Shown here: positions 45,596 through 55,752 of the stretch, one piece after another
Layout: each line of letters begins with the position of its first letter
How positions within the stretch are numbered: the stretch's first letter is position 1
Assembly: GCF_007049795.1 (NCBI RefSeq)
Contig: NZ_SCFY01000014.1
Span: forward strand, 62,001 to 126,000
Length of the DNA stretch: 64,000 nt
Source: Ectopseudomonas mendocina
GTDB lineage: Bacteria; Pseudomonadota; Gammaproteobacteria; Pseudomonadales; Pseudomonadaceae
Direction of reading: 5' to 3'
Position numbers and translations under genes: made by a program
Notes under the pieces: model-generated
What the model was told of the DNA's origin: nothing
What the model saw: the letters and a program-made list of their open reading frames with translations, nothing else
The model's database searches: none

Positions 45596-47007
45596 ACGCC
45601 GACAAGAAAGTAAAGATCCTCGCCACCCTCGGCCCGGCCATCCGCGACGCCACGCATATCCGCCAGTTGGTCGAGGCCGGGGTCAACCTGTTCCGCCTCA
45701 ACTTCAGCCATGGCGAACACGCCGACCACGCCCAGCGCTACCAGTGGGTACGTTAGGTGGAGCGCGAGCTGAACCAGCCCATCGGCATCCTTATGGACCT
45801 GCAGGGGCCGAAGCTGCGCGTCGGCCGCTTCGCAGGCGGCAAGGTGCAACTGGTCAACGGTCAGAGCCTGCGCCTGGACCTGGACGCCACGCCCGGCGAT
45901 GCCAGCCGGGTCAACCTGCCCCACCCGGAAATCATCGAGGCCCTGCAGCCGGGCATGAGCCTGCTGCTGGACGACGGCCGCCTGCGCCTGAAAGTGACCG
46001 CCAAACAGAATGACGCCGTGATCACCGAAGTCATCGCCGGTGGCGAACTGTCCGACCGCAAGGGCGTCAACGTGCCCGAGGCCGTGTTGCAGCTGTCGCC
46101 GCTGACCGAGAAAGACCGCCGCGACCTGGCCTTCGGCCTGGAACTGGGTGTGGACTGGGTGGCGCTGTCCTTCGTGCAGCGCCCCGAGGACATCATCGAG
46201 GCCCGTGAGCTTATCCAGGGCAAGGCCTTCCTCATGGCCAAGATCGAGAAGCCCTCGGCCGTGCAGCATCTCGAAGAAATCGCCAAGCTATGCGACGCCA
46301 TCATGGTGGCGCGCGGTGATCTGGGCGTGGAAGTGCCGGCCGAGAACGTGCCGCGCATCCAGAAGGACATCGTGCGCACCTGCCGCCAGCTCGGTCGCCC
46401 AGTCGTCGTCGCCACGCAGATGCTCGAATCCATGCGCTTCTCCCCGGCACCGACCCGCGCCGAAGTCACCGACGTGGCCAACGCCGTGGCCGAAGGCGCC
46501 GATGCGGTGATGCTGTCGGCCGAGACTGCCTCCGGTGATTACCCGCTGGAAACCGTGCAGATGATGAGCAAGATCATCCGCCAGGTGGAAAACGGCCCGG
46601 ACTACCAGAGCCAGCTCGACGTCGGCCGTCCGCAGGCCGAGGCCACCGCCAGCGACGCCATCAGCTGCGCCATCCGCCGTATCAGCTCGATCCTGCCGGT
46701 CGCCGCATTGGTCAACTACACCGAGTCTGGTTCCAGCAGCCTGCGCGCCTCGCGCGAGCGGCCCAAGGCGCCGATCTTGAGCCTCACGCCGAGCCTGACC
46801 ACGGCGCGGCGCCTGACCGTGGCCTGGGGCATCTATTCAGTGGTCAACGAACGCCTGCGCAAGGTCGAGGAAGTCACCAGCACCGCGCTGGAAATCGCCC
46901 AGGCCCAGGGCATGGCCCAACGTGGCGAAACCGTGGTGATCACCGCCGGTGAACCCTTCGGCCAACCCGGCAGCACCAACAGCCTGAGGATCGAAACGCT
47001 GCATTGA
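45592..47007 (+). pseudogene. pyk: Pyruvate kinase with in-frame amber codon
   Basis: From ATG 45592, overlapping the ttuD stop, the frame encodes MNADKKVKILATLGPAIRDA and LFRLNFSHGEHADH, then TAG at 45754-45756 (codon 55). The same frame continues without further stops to 47007 with GILMDLQGPKLRVGRF, DWVALSFVQRPEDI, MAKIEKPSAV, MVARGDLGVE and VMLSAETASGDYP. At the stop the family normally has Glu (WVRE-VER), so GAG to TAG is a one-base change. GTG follows the TAG directly and could allow restart, giving a 417-residue piece without the first barrel strand and its RLNFSHG substrate residues. Either the gene is newly dead, or amber read-through occurs, or it is a sequence error. Read through, it would be 471 aa. 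Confidence 0.85.
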
Positions 47008-47021
47008 GCCGAGCTGCTCCT

Positions 47022-47086
47022 GTAGGGTGCGCCATGCGCACCGAAAGCCGTACGCACGAATAAAAGGTGCGCACGGGGCGCCCTAC
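47022..47086. repeat. REPIN-like inverted pair, GTAGGGTGCGCC family (copy 2)
   Basis: Arms at 47022-47042 and 47066-47086 (GTAGGGTGCGCCATGCGCACC and its partner). See 15741-15818 for copy 1. Confidence 0.7.
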
Positions 47087-47170
47087 ACAGCTCCGTATCT
47101 CGGATTAAATCCGGGGAATGCTCTGACCCTGTGCCCCGGATTTCGTACGGGCTGCGCGTTGTATTGATTC

Positions 47171-47297
47171 GTAGGGTGTCGCGGGGCCGCCTAGTCCATG
47201 CGCACCTTGCGTCTCGTTGGCGGTGCGCACGGCACACCCTACGTACCTCCTCCAAGCGACACGGACGGCTCCCCTCTCCCGCTTGCGGGAGAGGGGC
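47171..47297. repeat. Repeat cluster: GTAGGGTG pair and CCCTCTCCC hairpin
   Basis: Arms GTAGGGTG...GCGCACC and GGTGCGCACGGCACACCCTAC span 47171-47242. A separate CCCCTCTCCCGC/GCGGGAGAGGGG hairpin stands at 47269-47297. The 321-bp gap 47008-47328 thus consists largely of repeats. Confidence 0.7.
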
Positions 47298-47328
47298 TGG
47301 GGGAGAAGGCTCTCTTGGCACAGACAAC

Positions 47329-47715
47329 ATGCCTCGACTAATAACCTCACACCCTGCCCGGCAAAGCCTGCGCGCCCTGCTCAATGGCTTCTCCCAGATC
47401 TTCCTGCAACAGCACCCCGGCTGCGGCCTGCTGGTGCTGATCGCCATCCTCATCGGCGCCCCTGACCTGCTGCCCGGCGCCCTGCTCGGCGGCCTGACCT
47501 CGATGCTACTCGCGCAACGCCGCGGCTACCCGCCCGCCAATATCGCCATCGGCCTGTATGGCTATTACGGCATCCTGCTCGGCCTGCTGCAGCCCGGTTT
47601 CAGCGCCCTGGGCCTACCTGCCCTGACCATGCCCTTCATCCTCGCCTGCTGGCTGATCAGGGCCGGTGCACAAAGTTGGCAAAAGGCAGTCAAGGACAGC
47701 ACCCCGACGTTCTAG
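47329..47715 (+). pseudogene. Shortened urea transporter (UT family)
   Basis: The product is 128 residues from ATG 47329. It opens like bacterial urea transporters (QSLRALLNGFSQIFLQQHPGCGLLVLIAI), continues GALLGGLTSMLLAQ and IAIGLYGYYGILLGLL, then goes straight to GFSALGLPALTMPFILACWLI, which is how the far C-terminus of full-length UT proteins (about 300 residues) reads. The middle, with the second half-pore, is missing while the frame stays open. I read this as an internal in-frame deletion; a genuine half-size protein is an alternative. Urea is a product of the purine pathway encoded next door. Confidence 0.6.
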
Positions 47716-47751
47716 AATCGCGCAACCGACCGCAAAGGGAGCGCGCGGAAC

Positions 47752-48135
47752 ATGGACAGACGAATTCTCGGCCTCAGCTTGCTACTGGCAACCGCTACGA
47801 CCTGCGCAGAGTCAAACCCGAGCCTGATTGGCCCGGTCAGCGATATCGTGGTGATCGCAGATGGACCCGGCCCGGCGCAAGACAACTGCCATAGCTTCAA
47901 GGTCAGCGAAGCATTGGTCGCCGATTTCCTGCGTCACGACCTCCTCATCACCCACAGCCAGGAGCACGCCTGGTACCTCCACGGCCCCTGCCATGCCCAT
48001 GGAATCTTGAGCACCCGTTACGGTGAATGGCAGTGGCAGCTACTCAATCTGGGCACCGCGCGGATTACAGCGGCCATAGGTGAAACCTTCGTGCTGAGTG
48101 ATCCGCGGGAGGAGTCTTCGCTGGAAGGGGATTGA
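47752..48135 (+). CDS. Hypothetical exported protein, 127 aa
   Basis: AAAGGGAG stands ahead of ATG 47752. The signal sequence MDRRILGLSLLLATATTCA precedes a mature part of about 108 residues with two cysteines (DNCHSF and HGPCHAHG) that could form a disulfide, and an acidic end (DPREESSLEGD). No known domain was recognised. It stands alone between the urea transporter remnant and the channel gene. Confidence 0.65.
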   Translation: MDRRILGLSLLLATATTCAESNPSLIGPVSDIVVIADGPGPAQDNCHSFKVSEALVADFLRHDLLITHSQEHAWYLHGPCHAHGILSTRYGEWQWQLLNLGTARITAAIGETFVLSDPREESSLEGD

Positions 48136-48222
48136 GAACAGAGCAGCAAGCACAACTACGGCCTTGCCCTTACTCCGCCTTCCTGCCTAGGCTGTGCCCT
48201 TTCGCTTGATTTGGACCTTGCC

Positions 48223-49089
48223 ATGGAAAACCGGCAGAGCTGGCGCCAACGCCTCTACATCATCATCTTCGAAACCAGCACGCCGGCCGCTCAGCGCTTC
48301 GACAACTGGCTGCTGGTGACCATCCTTGCCAGCCTGGTGGTGGTGATGCTCGACAGCATCGAGCACTTCCACAACCAGCACGCTGCTGTGTTCGGCGCGC
48401 TGGAGTGGTTTTTCACCGCGCTGTTCGCCATCGAGTACGGCTTGCGCCTGTACAGCTCGCCCAAGCCGATGCGCTATGCCTTCAGTTTCTTCGGCCTGGT
48501 GGATCTGCTCGCAGTGCTGCCTGCGATCCTGGCGTTGGTGTTCGCCGATGCGCAGTACCTGATGATCGTCCGCGTCATCCGCATGATCCGTATCTTCCGT
48601 GTGCTCAAGCTGCGCCAGTACCTGACCCAAGCCAACTTCCTGCTGGTAGCGCTGCGCGGCAGCAAGCAGAAGATCGTGGTGTTTCTGGTATGCGTCTCGA
48701 CCCTGGTCACCGTGTATGGCGCGCTGATGTACGTCATCGAAGGCCCAGCCAATGGCTTCACCAGCATTCCTACTGGTATCTACTGGGCGGTGGTGACGCT
48801 GACCACCGTAGGTTTCGGCGACATCACTCCGCAAACTCCCGTAGGCCAGATGCTCGCTACGCTGGTGATGATCACCGGCTACTCGATCATCGCCGTGCCT
48901 ACCGGTATTTTCACCGCCGAACTGGCCAACGCCATGCGCCAGGATGGGCTGATGGAGCATGACTGCCCGCATTGTCGCAAGAACCGTCACGAGTACAGTG
49001 CGGCGTTCTGTAGCCGCTGCGGTGGACCGCTGTTCAGCAGACAGGTAGAGCCGTCAGCCTCGACGCAAAACACACCTGAAACAGACTGA
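48223..49089 (+). CDS. Voltage-gated-like K+ channel with C-terminal Cys-rich tail
   Basis: The protein has 288 residues from ATG 48223 (MENRQSWRQRLYIIIFET). Six membrane segments; segment four carries regularly spaced arginines (IVRVIRMIRIFRVLKLRQYL), the voltage-sensor pattern, and the selectivity filter TTVGFGD is at 194-200. After the pore, the soluble tail has CPHCRKNRHEYSAAFCSRCGG, a likely zinc ribbon (two CxxC pairs). Known family: KvAP/Kch-like ion transporters. The zinc-ribbon tail may serve as assembly or gating element; this is inference. No operon partners. Confidence 0.88.
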   Translation: MENRQSWRQRLYIIIFETSTPAAQRFDNWLLVTILASLVVVMLDSIEHFHNQHAAVFGALEWFFTALFAIEYGLRLYSSPKPMRYAFSFFGLVDLLAVLPAILALVFADAQYLMIVRVIRMIRIFRVLKLRQYLTQANFLLVALRGSKQKIVVFLVCVSTLVTVYGALMYVIEGPANGFTSIPTGIYWAVVTLTTVGFGDITPQTPVGQMLATLVMITGYSIIAVPTGIFTAELANAMRQDGLMEHDCPHCRKNRHEYSAAFCSRCGGPLFSRQVEPSASTQNTPETD

Positions 49090-49172
49090 AGCAAAACCGA
49101 TTGGCCAGCGCGTGGTCATAAAGTCGCCCTGTGGGCTATAAAGCCCGACTTTTTAGCTAAAGGAAGCGCGCC

Positions 49173-50630
49173 ATGGCCGTTACCACCAATGAATCCACCG
49201 CACCTGCCAAGGCTGCCTGGATTGGTCTGATTCTGGGCCCCTTGCTACTGCTCGTATGCCTGGTCACCGAGCCGCCAGCAGGCCTCTCCAGCACCGCCTG
49301 GGCCACCATCGGCCTGACCCTGCTGATGGCCACCTGGTGGTCGACCGAAGCCATTCCGATCCCGGCCACTTCGTTGCTGCCGATCCTGTTGATCCCGGCG
49401 CTGAGCATCGACAGCCTCAACGCCGCCACCGCGCCCTACGCCAACCCGACCATCTACCTGTTCCTCGGTGGTTTCGTCCTGGGCCTGGCTATGGAGCGCT
49501 GGAACCTGCACAAGCGCATCGCGCTGATGACGCTGCTGGCCATGGGCAGCAAGCCGAGCCGGCAGATCGCTGGTTTCATGATGGCCACGGCCTTTCTCAG
49601 CATGTGGGTGAGCAACACTGCGACCACCATCATGATGCTGCCTATCGGCCTTTCGGTAATCGGCATGCTCACCAGCGAGAAGAGCACCGGCGAAGCCGAT
49701 CGTGAGCGCTTCGCCACTGCCTTGCTGCTGGCGATTGCCTACGCCGCCAGTGTCGGTGGCATCGCCACGCTGATCGGTACCCCACCGAATGCCTTGCTGG
49801 CCGCCTTCCTCGCCGACAACTATGACGTACAGATCGGCTTCGGCCAGTGGATGCTGCTCGGCGTGCCAGTAGCCGTGATCATGCTGGCGTTCATCTGGTG
49901 GTGGCTGACCCGTGGTGGTTTCAACCTGGCCGGTCATGACAGCACGCAACTGATCCGTAGCGAGCTGGCCGAACTCGGACCACTGAGCCGTGGCGAGAAG
50001 CTGGTGGCGCTGGTGTTTGTCACTACCGCGCTGGCCTGGGTATTCCAGCCGCTGATCTCCGGCTGGGTGCCCGGCGTCAACGACACCAGCATCGCCATTG
50101 CTGCGGCGCTGGCGCTGTTCATGATTCCGGTGGACGTCAAACAGCGCGTGTTCCTGATGAACTGGGAAAGCGCCAGCAAACTGCCCTGGGGCGTGCTGCT
50201 GCTGTTCGGCGGCGGCCTGTCGCTGGCGGGCGTGATTCGCAGCACCGGCCTGGCCGAATGGATCGCACAGAGCCTGGGGGCGCTGGGCGCCCTGCCGGTG
50301 ATCGCGATGATCGGCGTGGTGGTGCTGGTGATCATCTTCCTCACCGAAGTCACCTCCAACACTGCCACCGCAGCAGCCTTCCTGCCGCTGCTGGGGGCAT
50401 TGGCCGTCTCGCAGGGCATGCCGGCCGAGCTGCTGGCGATTCCTGCCGCCATCGCTGCCAGTTGCGCCTTCATGATGCCAGTGGCGACGCCGCCCAATGC
50501 CATCGTGTTCGGCACCGGGCATATGAAGATACAGTCGATGATCAAGGCGGGTTTCGTCCTCAACCTGTTCGGCGTGGTGCTGGTGACGCTGATCTGCTAT
50601 CTGCTGGTGGGCATGATCTGGGCGCATTGA
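49173..50630 (+). CDS. SLC13/DASS-family dicarboxylate or anion:sodium symporter
   Basis: The protein has 485 residues, AAAGGAAG before ATG 49173. The twin Ser-Asn-Thr signatures of DASS carriers are visible: WVSNTATTIMMLPIG in the first half and EVTSNTATAAAFLPLL in the second, with GTPPNALLAAFL and ATPPNAIVFGTG as re-entrant loop partners. About 11-12 membrane segments. Family members import succinate, malate, fumarate or sulfate with Na+. The substrate cannot be fixed by eye. Followed by a strong bidirectional terminator. Confidence 0.9.
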   Translation: MAVTTNESTAPAKAAWIGLILGPLLLLVCLVTEPPAGLSSTAWATIGLTLLMATWWSTEAIPIPATSLLPILLIPALSIDSLNAATAPYANPTIYLFLGGFVLGLAMERWNLHKRIALMTLLAMGSKPSRQIAGFMMATAFLSMWVSNTATTIMMLPIGLSVIGMLTSEKSTGEADRERFATALLLAIAYAASVGGIATLIGTPPNALLAAFLADNYDVQIGFGQWMLLGVPVAVIMLAFIWWWLTRGGFNLAGHDSTQLIRSELAELGPLSRGEKLVALVFVTTALAWVFQPLISGWVPGVNDTSIAIAAALALFMIPVDVKQRVFLMNWESASKLPWGVLLLFGGGLSLAGVIRSTGLAEWIAQSLGALGALPVIAMIGVVVLVIIFLTEVTSNTATAAAFLPLLGALAVSQGMPAELLAIPAAIAASCAFMMPVATPPNAIVFGTGHMKIQSMIKAGFVLNLFGVVLVTLICYLLVGMIWAH

Positions 50631-50648
50631 GCACGGATCACAACCAAC

Positions 50649-50676
50649 GAAAACGGCGCCTTCGGGCGCCGTTTTC
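50649..50676. terminator. Bidirectional Rho-independent terminator
   Basis: AAAACGGCGCC-TTCG-GGCGCCGTTTT is a perfect 11-bp stem with a stable UUCG-type loop, A-tract on one side and T-tract on the other. It separates the plus-strand symporter from the end of the minus-strand lipoprotein/ccm transcript. Confidence 0.9.
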
Positions 50677-50741
50677 ATATGCGGTTGTAAGGTGAGTGCG
50701 ACCTGCCAGGTCGATTTGCAGGTTTCACCCGCCCTACGCGA

Positions 50742-51068
50742 TCAGCGGTTCTGATACTGACGAAACAACCCCGGCGGAATGCCAGAGCTGTCGGTTTCCT
50801 TCCACGGCCCGCCGGCTTGCGAAGACCAGCTCCAGCCGCCGTCCCAGCGGTAGAAGATGCGCTCGCGGTAGTACAGATCACGTGCGCCTTCGACTACATA
50901 GACGCCCAGTCCCGGATTCCAGTGGCTCTTCACCCCAGGCGGCGGCGCATAGCGCGGGTGCGATGGCTGCTGTACCGGTGGCAAGTCACCCACCGGCGCG
51001 CTCGGTTGCTGCAGTACGCAGCCACTCAGGCCGAGCCCGAGTGCGCAGGCCAGCACCAGACGCTTCAC
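50742..51068 (-). CDS. Small lipoprotein downstream of ccmI
   Basis: The protein has 108 residues with a lipobox LSGC (Cys17). The mature part is Pro-rich, then aromatic ([33 protein letters not shown]), and ends RQYQNR. Its start overlaps the ccmI stop by 4 bp (ATGA), so it is the last gene of the ccm operon. The function is unknown; residue 18 is Val, so outer-membrane sorting is expected. Confidence 0.75.
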   Translation of the reverse strand: MKRLVLACALGLGLSGCVLQQPSAPVGDLPPVQQPSHPRYAPPPGVKSHWNPGLGVYVVEGARDLYYRERIFYRWDGGWSWSSQAGGPWKETDSSGIPPGLFRQYQNR

Positions 51069-52276
51069 TGGGTCTGCCCGTCGCGGCTGTCGATCAGCAG
51101 CGCCTGAACGTCACGGGCGGTGTTGGCGACCGGGCCAGTCTGGCCGGTCCATTCGCCCTGGGTGGCGTTACCCGCACGGGATACACGTGCCACCAGTTGC
51201 ACCTGGTCGAATCGGGAAATCTTCAGTTCGGGCATCATCGCATCCACATCGGAAAGGCTGATCTGCACCGGCAGGTCGGAGACCTTCAGGCGTTTGACTG
51301 CCAGCGGCATCGGCGGGCCACTGAGTGCTCGGGCGAAGACGAATACGGCATCGCCCGGCTGCACGTTCTGCTGCACCTCGGGCGACAGCGACACGCTGAC
51401 CTCCAACGCATGCACCTTGGCACTCGGCGCTGCTGCCGCACTGGGCTGCTCGCCCTCGCCCATCTGCTGACGGGCGCGCTCGATACCACCGGCGATAGCC
51501 GCACGCGACGGGTCCTGCTCCGGCAGCACGGCGACCAGGCGCTCCCAGTAACGCACGGCATCAGCATAGCGCTGGTTTTCATAAGCGGCGATACCAAGCA
51601 GGCCCAGGCTGGTGACCTCTTGCGGGTCGGCCTTCAGCGCTTCGTCGGTGAGCGTCTGCATCTGCTCGCTCCACTGCTTGCCTTCAGCGAAGTACAGCGC
51701 CTGCGCCCACTGGCCGAGCAGTTCCGGGGCTCGCCCGGCAATCTCCACGGCACGCTCGAACGCCTTGGCGGCATCGCCAGCACGCTCCTGCGCCATGTAG
51801 GTACGGCCGAGGAAGTACCAGGCCTCGGCGGAGTCTGGCTGCTGCTGGACAGTCTGCTCCAGACGCGCAGTCATTTCCTCGATGCTCTGCGGCTGCGCAG
51901 CGGCCAGCTGGCGAGTCTGCTCGACCTGATCGATGGCGCCCCAATGCAGGTACAGAGCCACGCCCAGCACGGGTACCAGCAGCGCCGAGACCAACGGAAT
52001 CTTGCCGCCAAGCACGCTGCTGCGGCGCTGCACGCCTTCGGTGTCATCGAGCAGCTCGCGCGCCGCTTCGGCGCGGCCGGCCTCCATCTGCGCGTCATCG
52101 AGCACGCCAGCCTGACGCTGGTTTTCCAGCTCCTGCAGGCGTTCCTGATAGAGGGCGACGTTGAGTGCGGTACGGTCTTCTTCAGCCTGCAGCTTGCGAA
52201 TACGCAGAACCGGAATCAGCAGAAACGCCAGGGCAGTCAGCAACAGCAGCCCAGCGGGCAACCAGAAATCGATCAT
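51065..52276 (-). CDS. ccmI: Cytochrome c maturation protein CcmI (CycH)
   Basis: The protein has 403 residues. Two N-terminal membrane helices ([24 protein letters not shown] and [20 protein letters not shown]) flank a cytoplasmic leucine-zipper-like loop. Periplasmic TPR repeats follow ([61 protein letters not shown]), then a beta-rich C-terminal domain. Known role: apocytochrome c chaperone presenting the CxxCH region to CcmF/H. Overlaps ccmH by 4 bp. Confidence 0.92.
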   Translation of the reverse strand: MIDFWLPAGLLLLTALAFLLIPVLRIRKLQAEEDRTALNVALYQERLQELENQRQAGVLDDAQMEAGRAEAARELLDDTEGVQRRSSVLGGKIPLVSALLVPVLGVALYLHWGAIDQVEQTRQLAAAQPQSIEEMTARLEQTVQQQPDSAEAWYFLGRTYMAQERAGDAAKAFERAVEIAGRAPELLGQWAQALYFAEGKQWSEQMQTLTDEALKADPQEVTSLGLLGIAAYENQRYADAVRYWERLVAVLPEQDPSRAAIAGGIERARQQMGEGEQPSAAAAPSAKVHALEVSVSLSPEVQQNVQPGDAVFVFARALSGPPMPLAVKRLKVSDLPVQISLSDVDAMMPELKISRFDQVQLVARVSRAGNATQGEWTGQTGPVANTARDVQALLIDSRDGQTQ

Positions 52277-52761
52277 CGGTCTTTCTTGTCCTGAGAGGCT
52301 TGTTCGAGCAACGCGGCGAGGCGCGCCTGCTCATCGGCGGAGAGGCCAGCGGCTGGGCGATTCTTCTGCTCGCTACGGCGACGCAGAACGATCACTCCGA
52401 GCACGCCGAACCCCAGTACCAGCAGGCCGGCCGGGCCATACCAAAGCAGCAGCGTGCGGCTGGTCAGCGGCGGTTTGTAGAGCACGAAATCGCCATAGCG
52501 CGAGACCAGGAAATCGATGATCTCGTCGTTGCTCTTGCCCGCTTCAAGCAAGCGGTAGATCTCGTTGCGCAGGTCCATGGCGATCGGCGCATCGGAATCG
52601 GCGATGTTCTGGTTCTGGCACTTCGGGCAACGCAGCTCTTCGACCAGATTGCGATAACGCTGACGCTCGGCCTCATTGGCGAACTCGAAGGTATCGATGG
52701 CAGCATGCGCGCTGGCCAATAGCCCAAGCGCCAGACCGGCAGAAATCAACAGGCGCTTCAT
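52273..52761 (-). CDS. ccmH: Cytochrome c maturation thioredoxin-like protein CcmH
   Basis: The protein has 162 residues from ATG 52761 ([20 protein letters not shown] signal). The redox motif LRCPKCQNQ (Cys44, Cys47) is intact; a C-terminal membrane helix ([23 protein letters not shown]) anchors it, followed by a short cytoplasmic tail. Known role: reduces apocytochrome heme-binding cysteines with CcmG. This is the short CcmH form, with the TPR domain in the separate CcmI. Confidence 0.93.
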   Translation of the reverse strand: MKRLLISAGLALGLLASAHAAIDTFEFANEAERQRYRNLVEELRCPKCQNQNIADSDAPIAMDLRNEIYRLLEAGKSNDEIIDFLVSRYGDFVLYKPPLTSRTLLLWYGPAGLLVLGFGVLGVIVLRRRSEQKNRPAAGLSADEQARLAALLEQASQDKKDR

Positions 52762-53297
52762 GGCTGGGCCTCGTCGACCAACTGCTGGTAGATCGGCGCC
52801 AGCTGCTCGCGCCAGACGCGCTCGTCGATGGTGCCGACGAACTTGTGGCGAATGATGCCCTTGGCATCGACGAAGAAGGTCTCCGGCGCGCCGTATACGC
52901 CCAGGTCCAGACCGAGGCTGCCCTTGGCATCTTCGATATTGAGCTGATAGGGGTTGTGCAGGTCGCGCAACCACTTCTGCGCCGGCTCGCGCTGATCCTT
53001 GTAGTTGACCCCGTGGATCACTACGCCGGCCTCGGCCAGCTTGTTCAACACCGGATGCTCATGACGGCAGGCCGGGCACCAGGTGGCCCAGACGTTGACC
53101 AGCGCAGGCCGGCCCTTGATGTCAGCCTCAGTGAGGGTGCGCTCGGGATCGTCCAGCGACCGCAGGCTGAAAGCCGGGAACGGCTTGCCGATCAGCGCCG
53201 AAGGCAGTTCGGATGGATCGAGGAACAGGCCGCGATAGAGGAATACGGCGATGGCGAGAAAAGCCAGCAGCGGCAACAGCAGGAGCAGGCGTCTCAT
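52758..53297 (-). CDS. ccmG: Thiol:disulfide oxidoreductase CcmG/DsbE
   Basis: The protein has 179 residues: an N-terminal membrane anchor (LLLLLPLLAFLAIAVFLYRGLF) and a periplasmic thioredoxin domain with WCPAC (Cys74, Cys77). GVNYKD and the cis-Pro segment GVYGAPETFFVD are also present. Known role: passes electrons from DsbD to CcmH and apocytochrome c. Overlaps both neighbours by 4 bp. Confidence 0.94.
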   Translation of the reverse strand: MRRLLLLLPLLAFLAIAVFLYRGLFLDPSELPSALIGKPFPAFSLRSLDDPERTLTEADIKGRPALVNVWATWCPACRHEHPVLNKLAEAGVVIHGVNYKDQREPAQKWLRDLHNPYQLNIEDAKGSLGLDLGVYGAPETFFVDAKGIIRHKFVGTIDERVWREQLAPIYQQLVDEAQP

Positions 53298-55267
53298 GCG
53301 CTGGCCTCCTGCATGCCAAGGGCTTCACGCACGCGGGTTCTGACCTTGATCCGGTAGCGCTTGTCGGCCGCGGCGAGGAAGCCACCGAAGCCCATCAGCA
53401 GCGCGCCCAGCCAGATCCAGCGGACGAACGGCTTGATGTGAATGCGTACAGCCCAGGCGCCCTGCTCCAGTGGCTCACCGAGGGCGACGAACAGGTCGCG
53501 AGTGAAGCCAGCATCGATGCCCGCCTCGGTCATGGTCGCCTGCTGCACGGTGTACAAACGCTTCTCCGGGTGCAGCACCTTGATCTGCCGCTCGCCATCG
53601 AACACACGCACCGTGCCTTTATCGGAAATGAAGTTGGGCCCCTCGTGATGCACCGCACCCTCGAACTGGAAGCGATAGCCGGCCAGCTCCACGGAATCCC
53701 CCGGCGCCATACGCAGATCGCGCTCGTAGCTGCCAAGGCTGGTGAGCACCACGCCCAGGGCGCACACAGCGAAACCCAGGTGCGCCATCTGCATGCCCCA
53801 GTAGCTGCGGCTCAGGCTCGGCAGCCCCTTGATCAGACCCTTGTGGCGCGTCTTGTCGAGGATGTCACGCACGCCGGCGAGGATTACCCAGAAGGCCAGC
53901 AGGCAGACGGCCAGTACAGCCCAGTGGAAATCACCATGCAGGAAGGTGGCGATGACCGCCAGCACTACGCTGGCCACCAGTACCGGCGCCAGCATGCTGC
54001 CCAGCCATTTCAGCGGGGTATCCTTCCAGCGCACCAGTACGCCAACGCTGATCACCGCCATCAGCAGTGCCATCAGCGGCAGGAACAACGCGTTGAAGTA
54101 TGGCGGGCCAACCGACAGCTTGGCGCCGGTCAGCGCATCGAGCACCAACGGGTAGAGGGTGCCGAGCAGAATCATCGCGGCCGACACCACCAGCACGATG
54201 TTGTTGACCAACAGCAGCGTCTCACGCGACCACAGGCCAAAGCCGACCTGGCTCTTGACCACCGGTGCGCGCACGGCGAACAACGCCAGCGAACCACCCA
54301 CCACCACCAGCAGGAAGGCGAGGATGAACACGCCGCGCTCCGGATCGGTAGCAAAGGCGTGTACCGAAGTCAGTACGCCGGAGCGAACCAGGAAGGTGCC
54401 CAACAGGCTCAGGGAGAAGGCGGCGATGGCCAGCAGTACGGTCCAGCTCTTGAACACCCCGCGCTTCTCGGTCACGGCGAGGGAGTGAATCAACGCGGTG
54501 CCCACCAACCAGGGCATGAAGGACGCGTTCTCTACCGGGTCCCAGAACCACCAGCCACCCCAGCCAAGCTCGTAGTAAGCCCACCAGGAGCCCAGGGCGA
54601 TACCGATGCCGAGGAAGGCCCAGGCGATAATGGTCCACGGACGCGACCAGCGCGCCCAGGCGGCGTCCAGCTTGCCGCCGAGCAAGGCGGCGATGGCAAA
54701 GGCGAAGGCCACCGAGAAGCCGACATAGCCCATGTACAGCATCGGCGGATGCACGATCAGGCCGAAGTCCTGCAGCAACGGGTTGAGGTCGCGGCCATCA
54801 ACCGGCGAGTTCGGCAGCAGGCGTTCGAAGGGATTGGAGGTGACGATCAGGAACAGCAGGAAGCCGACACTGATCATGCCCATCACCGCCAACACGCGTG
54901 CAAGCATCTCTTCCGGCAGATGGCGCGAGAAGATCGCCACAGCGAAGGTCCAGCCGGCCAGGATCAAGGCCCACAGCAGCAAGGAGCCTTCGTGCGCGCC
55001 CCATACCGCGCTGAACTTGTAGTACCAGGGCAGCGCGCTGTTGGAGTTGTTGGCCACGTAGGCGACGGAGAAATCGTCGACCATGAAGGCATAGGTCAGG
55101 CAGATGAAGGAGAACAGCAGAAAGGCGAACTGACCCCAGGCGGCCGGCTGCGCCAGGCTCATCCACTGGTGGTCACCACGCCAGGCACCGATCAGCGGCA
55201 GCGTCGCCTGTACCAGACACAGGCACAGCGCCAGGATCATCGCCAGATGGCCGAGCTCGGGGATCAT
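53294..55267 (-). CDS. ccmF: Cytochrome c-type heme lyase subunit CcmF
   Basis: The protein has 657 residues, about 15 membrane helices. The tryptophan-rich heme motif [19 protein letters not shown] is intact, and conserved periplasmic His regions lie nearby ([28 protein letters not shown]). Known role: transfers heme from CcmE to apocytochromes together with CcmH/I. Overlaps ccmE and ccmG by 4 bp each. The long antisense reading frame here is a composition shadow. Confidence 0.95.
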   Translation of the reverse strand: MIPELGHLAMILALCLCLVQATLPLIGAWRGDHQWMSLAQPAAWGQFAFLLFSFICLTYAFMVDDFSVAYVANNSNSALPWYYKFSAVWGAHEGSLLLWALILAGWTFAVAIFSRHLPEEMLARVLAVMGMISVGFLLFLIVTSNPFERLLPNSPVDGRDLNPLLQDFGLIVHPPMLYMGYVGFSVAFAFAIAALLGGKLDAAWARWSRPWTIIAWAFLGIGIALGSWWAYYELGWGGWWFWDPVENASFMPWLVGTALIHSLAVTEKRGVFKSWTVLLAIAAFSLSLLGTFLVRSGVLTSVHAFATDPERGVFILAFLLVVVGGSLALFAVRAPVVKSQVGFGLWSRETLLLVNNIVLVVSAAMILLGTLYPLVLDALTGAKLSVGPPYFNALFLPLMALLMAVISVGVLVRWKDTPLKWLGSMLAPVLVASVVLAVIATFLHGDFHWAVLAVCLLAFWVILAGVRDILDKTRHKGLIKGLPSLSRSYWGMQMAHLGFAVCALGVVLTSLGSYERDLRMAPGDSVELAGYRFQFEGAVHHEGPNFISDKGTVRVFDGERQIKVLHPEKRLYTVQQATMTEAGIDAGFTRDLFVALGEPLEQGAWAVRIHIKPFVRWIWLGALLMGFGGFLAAADKRYRIKVRTRVREALGMQEASA

Positions 55268-55752
55268 TGTGCACTCTCCTGCTGATAGCCCTGTTTGGCA
55301 GCTTTGGCCTCATTGTGCTTCTGCATCATTCCGCTCTTTTCCAGCGCCTGCATGACTTCAGGCGGCATGTAATTCTCGTCGTGCTTGGCCAGCACCTCGT
55401 CGGCTACCAGCACGCCTTGTTCATTGACCCGGCCCAGGGCGACGATGCCCTGCCCTTCACGGAACAGATCCGGGAGGATGCCGTGGTAGCGAATGGTCAC
55501 GCCATGAGCGCCGTCGGTGACGACGAAGTCGACTTCCAGGGTATCCGCGGAACGCTTGACCGAGCCCTCTTCCACCAGGCCGCCGGCACGGATGCGAGTA
55601 TCGACCGGCGCCTCGCCATTGGCGATCTGGCTCGGGGTGTAGAACAGGTTGATGTTCTCCTGCAGGGCGGTCAGCGCCAGTGCCACGGCGATGCTGACGC
55701 CGCAGAGGATGGCCAGAACGATGTACAGACGTTTCTTGCGAACCGGATTCAC
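55264..55752 (-). CDS. ccmE: Heme chaperone CcmE
   Basis: The protein has 162 residues: a short cytoplasmic N-terminus ([10 protein letters not shown]), one membrane helix, then an OB-fold periplasmic domain. The heme-attachment motif is [10 protein letters not shown], with covalent His124 and axial Tyr128. Known role: carries heme from CcmC/CcmD to CcmF. Overlaps ccmD by 4 bp. Confidence 0.95.
   Translation of the reverse strand: MNPVRKKRLYIVLAILCGVSIAVALALTALQENINLFYTPSQIANGEAPVDTRIRAGGLVEEGSVKRSADTLEVDFVVTDGAHGVTIRYHGILPDLFREGQGIVALGRVNEQGVLVADEVLAKHDENYMPPEVMQALEKSGMMQKHNEAKAAKQGYQQESAQ

Noticed and set aside
53213-55285. 690-residue open frame opposite ccmF
   Set aside because: Gln/His/Arg-rich antisense shadow with no start context or domain; the ccmF frame is complete and overlaps its neighbours correctly.
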